Assembly: GCA_016283195.1 (NCBI GenBank)
Contig: JAEEML010000133.1
Location: forward strand, 1 to 39,517
Direction of reading: 5' to 3'
DNA: 39,517 nt
From: Deltaproteobacteria bacterium
GTDB taxonomy: Bacteria > JAEEML01
The notes under the pieces are model-generated. The model had not been told where the DNA came from and did not search any database. It worked only from the letters and a program-made list of their open reading frames with translations. Positions 33,829 through 39,517 of the stretch are shown here, one piece after another. Positions within the stretch are counted from its first letter, which is position 1. The number at the start of each line of letters is the position of its first letter. A program made the translations under genes and the position numbers.

Positions 33829-33874
33829 TTGAATCATGAGAATTTTCTGTGTATGCTGTGGCCCGCGAGCGGGC
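33829..33874 (+). promoter_or_regulatory. Promoter and leader hairpin before the kinase gene
   Basis: TTGAAT (33829-33834) and TATGCT (33852-33857) are 17 bp apart, a good sigma-70 match. Transcription would start near 33864, at the edge of a G/C-rich inverted repeat GCCCGC-GA-GCGGGC (33861-33874). The ATG follows at 33900. The ribosome site is poor, and the hairpin might influence initiation. Confidence 0.5.
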
Positions 33875-33899
33875 ACCTAAGTTGCCCATGGGACTATAG

Positions 33900-36116
33900 A
33901 TGAGCGACCTCACAGGGCTTTTGGATGAGCTTGAAGGCGAACTGGATGATGTTCTTGCCCCGGAAAGCGCAGCCATAAACGACATTGCCAATAAAGAAGG
34001 CCACGCTAGTGAACACCGCTTTTTCGGCCCATATGAGCTGATCGAGCTGGTGGGGCAGGGCGGAGTGGCCGAGGTCTATCGCGCTACCCATGTCAATCCC
34101 GCTTATGCCGGCCAGGTTTTTGCTGTTAAACTTTTGCATGAGGATGTCTCCCGCAATGCGCAAATAGTGGAGTTTTTCCGCGCCGAGGCTTATTTGCTCT
34201 CCCTTTTGCGCCATCCCAATATCGTGCGCACTTTTGAAGCCAGCGCCATTGATTCCACTCTATATCTCGCCATGGAATATATTGAGGGGCGCAATTTGGA
34301 AGAGCTCAATGTGCAGCTCATCCGCGCCGGCCTCTCCATGCCGCGTTCCATCATTTTGTATATTGTTTCCGAAGTTTCCCGCGCTTTGCAATTTGCCCAT
34401 AATTTGACCGACAGCGAAGGTCATCGCCTGGGTGTGGTGCATCGCGATGTCAATCCGGCCAATATCTTTTTAGATTTTAACGGCCGGGTGCTTTTGGGCG
34501 ATTTCGGCGTGGCGGTTATTAATAACGCCAGTGTTTCAAGCGCCCAGAAGGAGCAAGTGGCCATGGCCGGTAAAGCCGGCTATTTTGCCCCTGAGCAATT
34601 TGAAGGCCAGAGCGATTATCGGGCCGATATTTACGCTCTCGGCATTGTTCTTTATGAGCGCCTGGCCGGCCATTTACTCTTTGAAGGTGAGAGCACAGAG
34701 CAAATTTTGAAGGCCAACAGGCGGGGTAAAATCCCACTTTTGCCGCCCGACAAAGCCTCGCCGGAAATAAACGCTATTTTGCAAAAGATCCTGGCGCGCT
34801 CCCCGAAAGATCGTTACCAAAGCGCCGGCAGAGTGCAAAAGGCACTGGAACCTCTTTTGCCACCGCCGCCGGTTATGCGCCTTGCTGTGGCCGTTTTGAT
34901 GCGTTCGCTTTTTGTAAGCGAATATAGCCATGAGCTTTTACTCAAAGAGCAGCATTACGGCAATGAGCTAAGTCCAAGTAAAAACCCGGTACTGGTTATT
35001 TCCCATGATGAAAGAACCCGTCTCGCTTTTCGTGATTTGCTCATCTCCAAGGGCTATCCCACCGCCACTATTGCCGGCATAGACAGCTTGCAAACAGTTT
35101 TAGAAGCCGCTACTGTGCCTGAAGTAATTTTGGTGGATATCCATAGTCCCACCTTTTCACCGCTTTTGTTTCGTTCCAAACTTTCCGCCTATAAACACAC
35201 GCCGGCTATTGTGGCTTTAAGTAATGATTTTTCTTTGACTTCTATTGAGGCTGCCCATGCTCTTGGGGCTATAGATTTGCTCTTTAAGCCCTATAGTATT
35301 GAGCGCGTTATTTGCTCTATTATCGAAGCGGCCATGAAGGCCCATCCTTTGCAAAATAATACTATTTCGGCCCCTATTAATAACGAAAACAGTTTTGCTA
35401 CCAGTGTGGCTATTATTTCCCAAAATGATGAGCTGGTGGAGCATTTTAAAAATAGCTTGAAACATGCCGGCTATAATCTGGAATATTTAAAAAATTCCGC
35501 TGCTTTGGTGGAAGCTATTCACCACAAGAGCTTTAAAGCGGTTATTTATGACGCTATGAGCCCGCTTTTGGCGCAAGAAGCGCCTACTTTGCCGGCTATG
35601 TTCCATGATTTACCCGGCTTTGAGTCTCTGCCGCTTATTTATTTGGCTGAAGGAAAAGAGGCTATAGATTTAGCCAATTTGAAGACGCTCAAAAGGACGG
35701 CCGTTACTTGCAGTGATGTGCGCCCGGTGCACCTGGCCAGAGTTATTGAGCGCCTGCTTTCCGGCGAAAAATATGGCCGCTGTTTTACCCGTTATGCCCA
35801 AAAATGTGCTGTTTCCTTGCGCCACGGCGGGCAGATTTTTGAAGGAGTTACCGAAAATATTAGTCGCGGCGGCCTTTTGGTGCGCTGCGGCGCTGTGCCG
35901 GCTCTTGAGGCCACCATCGGCATTACTCTAAAATTGCCTATTTTTTCCGAGCCTATTGAAGTGCGCGGCAAAGTAGTGCGCGTGACACCGGCCAGTGCCG
36001 CTTTTGACGGTAAACCTGGCACCGGTGTCTCTTTCCTCTCTTTTGCCGGCGACAGCGAAGAACTCCTCGTTTCATATATTATTTATATGGAAGAAAAGAA
36101 CGTGCCCAAGGTTTAG
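33900..36116 (+). CDS. Ser/Thr protein kinase with two receiver-like domains and a PilZ domain
   Basis: A 738-residue soluble signalling protein. The kinase spans about 45-320: glycine loop GQGGVAEVY (52-60), Lys77 in FAVKLL, Glu96, HRDVNPANIF with Asp183, DFG 201-203, and the APE-like PEQF. It should be an active Hanks-type kinase, although the glycine loop lacks the usual second Gly pattern. A receiver domain at about 362-478 has the phospho-acceptor Asp413 (ILVDIHSP) and Lys463. A second receiver-like domain at about 502-620 keeps Asp551 but lacks the Lys at the expected place. A PilZ domain at about 628-716 has RYAQK (631-635) and NISRGG (653-658). The second Arg of the canonical RxxxR c-di-GMP motif is Lys, so binding may be altered. 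The stop overlaps the convergent metallophosphoesterase by 4 bp. Such kinase-receiver fusions are common in myxobacteria. Confidence 0.92.
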   Translation: MSDLTGLLDELEGELDDVLAPESAAINDIANKEGHASEHRFFGPYELIELVGQGGVAEVYRATHVNPAYAGQVFAVKLLHEDVSRNAQIVEFFRAEAYLLSLLRHPNIVRTFEASAIDSTLYLAMEYIEGRNLEELNVQLIRAGLSMPRSIILYIVSEVSRALQFAHNLTDSEGHRLGVVHRDVNPANIFLDFNGRVLLGDFGVAVINNASVSSAQKEQVAMAGKAGYFAPEQFEGQSDYRADIYALGIVLYERLAGHLLFEGESTEQILKANRRGKIPLLPPDKASPEINAILQKILARSPKDRYQSAGRVQKALEPLLPPPPVMRLAVAVLMRSLFVSEYSHELLLKEQHYGNELSPSKNPVLVISHDERTRLAFRDLLISKGYPTATIAGIDSLQTVLEAATVPEVILVDIHSPTFSPLLFRSKLSAYKHTPAIVALSNDFSLTSIEAAHALGAIDLLFKPYSIERVICSIIEAAMKAHPLQNNTISAPINNENSFATSVAIISQNDELVEHFKNSLKHAGYNLEYLKNSAALVEAIHHKSFKAVIYDAMSPLLAQEAPTLPAMFHDLPGFESLPLIYLAEGKEAIDLANLKTLKRTAVTCSDVRPVHLARVIERLLSGEKYGRCFTRYAQKCAVSLRHGGQIFEGVTENISRGGLLVRCGAVPALEATIGITLKLPIFSEPIEVRGKVVRVTPASAAFDGKPGTGVSFLSFAGDSEELLVSYIIYMEEKNVPKV

Positions 36117-37495
36117 GCTAGGGCGCAGGTAGCTTCAAGTTCAATGTATGGCAATTTTGTGCTGGCATTTTCACCGCTATCGGGCCCCAGCCATTTGTAG
36201 AGGTGGCTCCCTTCCGGAGTAATAATGGCAAAAGTTGCGCCGTTGCCTTTGGGCCCCTGTTCTACCTCGCGGCTTACCCAAGAGCCACTATTTATATAAG
36301 TATAATTATGGCCGCTGGTATTAGTGGCAGTTAAAAACTCAGCTTGGTGGCTATGGCCAAAGATGACAACTCTGGCTCCGGTGATAGTGGCTATTTTTTC
36401 GGCCGTTTGCCGTAAATCCCGGGGACCGTTGCGATCTTCCAAAAGATTGGAAACTGTTTGGCGCACTGAGAGTTCAAAAGGCTTTTGGTTAAGAGCAGAT
36501 AAAGCTTTTAAAACCGGCTGGCCATAAGGAGATTCATGGATAAAATCCTCGCGGGCCTTAGCCGCCGCCTGCGTGAGCGTTTCTGTCTCGGTGAGGGCGC
36601 TCAGATCTTTTACCGCACTATTTAAAGCTTTAATGACAGCGTAGCGCTCTCTAATGGTTAGATTCTCTAAAAGCTTTGTAATATTCAGACCTTCTATCCC
36701 GTGAGTAGAAAAGTCCGGCAAAAGATCGGCGATATAGGGCAAAGAGCGTTGAATAATTGGGGTGGCAATGAGCGGCGGATCAAGCCGGGCGAGCGGCAGG
36801 AGCGGCTCTTTTACGCTGCACATATTATCAAACATGTGACCATGCTCGATATGGTAATATCCCGGTTTAGCCAAAAACCATGGCTTAAAATCTATAGCGG
36901 CCAAAAAAGCGTCGCGCTCTTCGGCGCTTAGAGGATTCTCTTTTTGCGCTCTAAAACGCAGCTCAAGCTTTTCAAGTAAAAAATCTTTAAATGCCAATCT
37001 AACATCCGAAAGATAAAGCTCTAAATCATGATTCCCGGATATAAAAGTGATTTTGTGGCCGGCCAGAATAAAATTAACTAGGCTTTCCATCAGTGGGAGG
37101 TAGGCCTGGCAAAGCGAATTCATTTTTTCGGCTATTTTGGCCGGTGTTTCGTCGATATTTACCTTTTGAGCCTCCCGGGCCGTGTTGTAGAGCCACTCCG
37201 GATCGGCAGTCGGAGCGGTGGCCCGCAAGCTGATTTTTAAAAAATCAAAAGCATCGCCGTTAAAAACCAGGTGCCAGGGGTGCCCGGCCTGGGTATTTTC
37301 CGCAAAATAGTTAATAAATTCGGAAAATTTTTGATTAAGCGCACTAATTAATTTTAAAAGTCCGGCCGAGCCGAATTCGCTTAAATCCTCACCGAGATGG
37401 AGGTCGGAAACTATAAGCAAATTAGCGACTTCACTGCCGTTATCTATGGTTTTAATGCGTTTTTTGGCCTTTAAAAATGGCAGAAAATTAAGCAT
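36113..37495 (-). CDS. Calcineurin-like metallophosphoesterase
   Basis: A 460-residue cytoplasmic phosphoesterase with a two-metal centre. The five signature blocks are DLHLG (31-35), GDAFDF (80-85), GNHD (154-157), HGHMFDN (218-224) and GHSH (380-383). A long insert of about 150 residues between the last two blocks is helical by composition. The general style (DLHLG, GNHD, HGH) is similar to UDP-2,3-diacylglucosamine hydrolases (LpxH/LpxG group), but the length is much greater and the activity is not assigned. It begins 16 nt after the acyl-ACP thioesterase stop and is likely co-transcribed. Confidence 0.85.
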   Translation of the reverse strand: MLNFLPFLKAKKRIKTIDNGSEVANLLIVSDLHLGEDLSEFGSAGLLKLISALNQKFSEFINYFAENTQAGHPWHLVFNGDAFDFLKISLRATAPTADPEWLYNTAREAQKVNIDETPAKIAEKMNSLCQAYLPLMESLVNFILAGHKITFISGNHDLELYLSDVRLAFKDFLLEKLELRFRAQKENPLSAEERDAFLAAIDFKPWFLAKPGYYHIEHGHMFDNMCSVKEPLLPLARLDPPLIATPIIQRSLPYIADLLPDFSTHGIEGLNITKLLENLTIRERYAVIKALNSAVKDLSALTETETLTQAAAKAREDFIHESPYGQPVLKALSALNQKPFELSVRQTVSNLLEDRNGPRDLRQTAEKIATITGARVVIFGHSHQAEFLTATNTSGHNYTYINSGSWVSREVEQGPKGNGATFAIITPEGSHLYKWLGPDSGENASTKLPYIELEATCALA

Positions 37496-37511
37496 TAAAT
37501 TCTCAATTACT

Positions 37512-38246
37512 TTAGCCGGTAATGCGGGCTAAAAGTGCCGTTTGACCGTCTTCTTTAAAAAGCGCCGCCTCATGGCCGTTATCTATTTTACGAACCATGA
37601 TTTTTAGTCTTTCGCCTTCAAAGCACTGAGCTCTATAAGCCACTTCAATATCTTTTATGGCCAGTTCCTTTTGCTCTTTTACGGAAAAAGCATCCATAAG
37701 TACGCGGATATAGGCAGTGTTATTCATGTGTTTGCTGCCATCGATATCGGTGGCGCGCACAATATATTCGCCGCGCTCTTCTTCGGGGGCAAAATCGGGC
37801 TCTATGTGTGAAAAGTCGCCGGGGCATGACGTGCGTTCAATTGCTTTAAAATCCGGTGGATAGGCTAGGCTGATGGGCGGCGGGCGGCCACTGGTTATGC
37901 TAAGCGCTGCCCACTCATTTTTAGCTTCTATGATGAGGCTGCCGCTTTGGTCTTTCATTTCATAGTAGCGCATACAGCGATAGGCTCTTTCTTCCGGTGC
38001 CGCCGGCCAGGTGGAGAGAGTAACTCTTTCCAAAAGGCGCGGGCGCAAATGAAAGTGGACTTTGGTGCGCACAGCTACCCAAAAAAGCCCCTTTTGTGCC
38101 ATTTCGGTGAGGCCAAAAGATGATTCTTCGCTCTGTACGGTGGCTATATCCATTAAAAGATTAAAGGTGTGATAAATACCCAGGCGGAAATCGTAATCGC
38201 AAAAGCTGGTAGTTATTTGCAAATCTTTGGTGAGAATGTTGCTCAT
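37512..38246 (-). CDS. Acyl-ACP thioesterase
   Basis: A 244-residue double hotdog enzyme that should hydrolyse acyl-ACP to release fatty acids. The N-terminal hotdog has FCDYDFRLGIYHTFNLLMDIA and FWVAVRTKVHFHLRPRLLERVTLSTWP, typical of the FatA-like family. The C-terminal hotdog holds the catalytic region RATDIDGSKHMNNTAYIRVLMDAF with the expected Asp/Asn and His. AAGG is 9 nt upstream of the ATG. It precedes the metallophosphoesterase gene by 16 bp. A role in releasing acyl chains for the KS-NRPS locus is conceivable but that locus is 24 kb away; general lipid metabolism is more likely. Confidence 0.88.
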   Translation of the reverse strand: MSNILTKDLQITTSFCDYDFRLGIYHTFNLLMDIATVQSEESSFGLTEMAQKGLFWVAVRTKVHFHLRPRLLERVTLSTWPAAPEERAYRCMRYYEMKDQSGSLIIEAKNEWAALSITSGRPPPISLAYPPDFKAIERTSCPGDFSHIEPDFAPEEERGEYIVRATDIDGSKHMNNTAYIRVLMDAFSVKEQKELAIKDIEVAYRAQCFEGERLKIMVRKIDNGHEAALFKEDGQTALLARITG

Positions 38247-38329
38247 AGAATTATACCTTACAGCGCCATGATACTTCGAAACGGCGCAGAAAATGCTTTA
38301 TCCGTTTTGTGGGGAAGACTGCAAGAAAA

Positions 38330-39517
38330 TTAGTTAGCCGGGTTCAAAACGCGGCCGACAAAGAGGGGAGTTTTGCTTTCTTTTTCATAGATAGCAAAGA
38401 AGAAGGGCCGATCGATGATTATAGAGATAATTTCCGGCTCGTCTGTTTCACCATCTATGGCGCCCTCGTTCGAAACAACTGCCGTAGCTGCCGCGGCTTC
38501 TACCCCTTTTTCGTCCAGGCCAACAAAGGTTTTATGATATATTTCGTCAATATAAAGCAGATTCTTTTCTTTGGTCATTAGGGAGAAATTGGCCTTCCCT
38601 GTCATATCAAAGGCCTCAACCATGCCTAGAGATTTTAGAGGTGCGCTAAGAGAGAGCGAAGTATCAAAAGTGAAGGGGGGAAGCTCAACGTATACCTCTT
38701 TTTTGTTACTTAATGAGCTAAAAATATTGCTAACGAGGCTGCCATTTAGTTTGTTGGCGATAGTGCTGAATGAACCGGCATCAGGCACCACAAATAGCAC
38801 CTCAAAACTCTTATTATACAAAGGCAGAGAAACAGCGGCAAAACTATCTCCCTTCATATATTTGAAATTATTAGAGGCATATAGCTTGTCAAGTTCTTTT
38901 TTGTTCCCATCAAGATTGTTAAAGGAAATGTGACCGTCTTTTTTTATTTCGTCGTCCCAAGGTGCTTTAAAAAAGAGAGCATTGGTGATTACCGACATGG
39001 TGGCCGCTGTAATGCCCTTTTCAGGAATCAGGTTTTTGATGCGGCTATTGGTATCTTTTTCAACAACACTATTGATGTACTTGCGGGCTTTTTCCGGGTC
39101 GGCGGCAAAATCAATTTCCTCGAGACCGGCGCCGTAATTTTCCGCCAAAAGGTCGAGCCAAGCTGTAGCCCAGGTATATTTTTTGGTGGAGAAGTACAAA
39201 TTATTAGAGCTCTTTATCTCCACGGCGTCGTGTTTATTATATTCGCTATTATCGGCCGGTTCGTTTTTAGACATAACGAGGGCTTCCAGCTTGTTTAGGG
39301 CATCGTGGGTATTGCTACCAAAATGGAGCACATTTTTCATCTCATCGGCAGTGTTACCGGCCGCGCCACCCCAGGTCATGCCAAGAGCCATCTGAATACT
39401 AAAGGTGGAAATCATGGCATTTTGACCTTCTATTTGCTCTTCCGCAGCTTTTAATAGCTCAAAATTAAGGTCGTATTGACCTTCTACAAATGAGGCCAGG
39501 GCACTTTCGCTAATTGC
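38330..39517 (-). CDS. Serpin (N-terminus cut by window edge)
   Basis: The open frame enters from the right edge and ends at 38330, giving at least 396 residues. Its beginning lies outside, so an ATG at 39415 is internal. The serpin landmarks are clear: NAMISTFSIQMALGMTWGGAAGNTADEMK, NALFFKAPWDDEI, VLFVVPD, VELPPFTFDTSLSL and the C-terminal DRPFFFAIYEKESKTPLFVGRVLNP. The reactive-loop hinge reads EKGVEAAAATAV, which is the small-residue pattern of inhibitory serpins, so it should trap serine (or cysteine) proteases. The scissile P1-P1' pair cannot be set by eye. Whether it is secreted cannot be told without the N-terminus. Bacterial serpins occur in few lineages, often host-associated or with secreted proteases. 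Confidence 0.93.
   Translation of the reverse strand, partial: AISESALASFVEGQYDLNFELLKAAEEQIEGQNAMISTFSIQMALGMTWGGAAGNTADEMKNVLHFGSNTHDALNKLEALVMSKNEPADNSEYNKHDAVEIKSSNNLYFSTKKYTWATAWLDLLAENYGAGLEEIDFAADPEKARKYINSVVEKDTNSRIKNLIPEKGITAATMSVITNALFFKAPWDDEIKKDGHISFNNLDGNKKELDKLYASNNFKYMKGDSFAAVSLPLYNKSFEVLFVVPDAGSFSTIANKLNGSLVSNIFSSLSNKKEVYVELPPFTFDTSLSLSAPLKSLGMVEAFDMTGKANFSLMTKEKNLLYIDEIYHKTFVGLDEKGVEAAAATAVVSNEGAIDGETDEPEIISIIIDRPFFFAIYEKESKTPLFVGRVLNPAN

Noticed and set aside
38249-38254. TATAAT directly before the thioesterase start as its promoter
   Set aside because: It is only 3 nt from the ATG, so transcription would begin at or after the start codon; the overlapping AAGG is better read as a ribosome site.

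Overview
The window looks like the chromosome of a Gram-negative, deltaproteobacterium-like bacterium, probably of myxobacterial affinity, and apparently not a phage or plasmid. Evidence for the envelope type is an LptE-type lipoprotein next to holA, a GspC-type secretion protein and several lipoproteins. The myxobacterial hint comes from a lipoprotein with a Myxococcus-type cysteine-rich CGNG...GEQCDG segment and from a Ser/Thr kinase fused to receiver and PilZ domains. This placement is inference; no rRNA or tRNA gene was seen.

Layout. 1-3728 (minus): trmD and a maf/yceF-like gene overlap by 4 bp, followed by a hexose-phosphate mutase and a yciO-like gene cut by the left edge. 3920-13618 (plus): an esterase of the GxSxG type, then a compact hybrid natural-product locus. 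It has a 641-aa ketosynthase-carrier protein and a 2293-aa two-module NRPS joined by an ATGA overlap. No acyltransferase, ketoreductase, terminal thioesterase or reductase domain is visible, and the NRPS ends in about 265 residues I cannot assign. The first half of the locus is clearly AT-richer than its surroundings. 13608-17343 (minus): a family-4 type glycosyltransferase and a fused B12-binding-like radical SAM/DUF2344 protein.

17518-23066 (plus): an MFS transporter, a fused SpmA-SpmB-like membrane protein and a complete znuA-znuC-znuB-like zinc/manganese ABC importer. 23112-27204 (minus): two PIN-domain toxin-antitoxin modules flank an isolated gspC-like gene, followed by the cysteine-rich lipoprotein. 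27510-32740 (plus): a tightly packed housekeeping operon of a MurA-like protein without the catalytic Cys, yraN, rsmI, lptE-like, holA and an internally duplicated lipoprotein. 32960-36116 (plus): a NYN-domain RNase-like protein and the kinase/receiver/PilZ protein. 36113-39517 (minus): a metallophosphoesterase, an acyl-ACP thioesterase and a serpin cut by the right edge.

At least four G/C-rich palindromic repeats (CCCTCACC...GGTGAGGG) sit just upstream of plus-strand genes. In two cases the repeat arm itself appears to act as the Shine-Dalgarno sequence. The strongest candidate for something undescribed is the KS-ACP plus C-A-PCP-C-A-PCP-unknown assembly line. It carries a decayed second carrier domain, non-standard A-domain pocket residues and no recognisable release domain.
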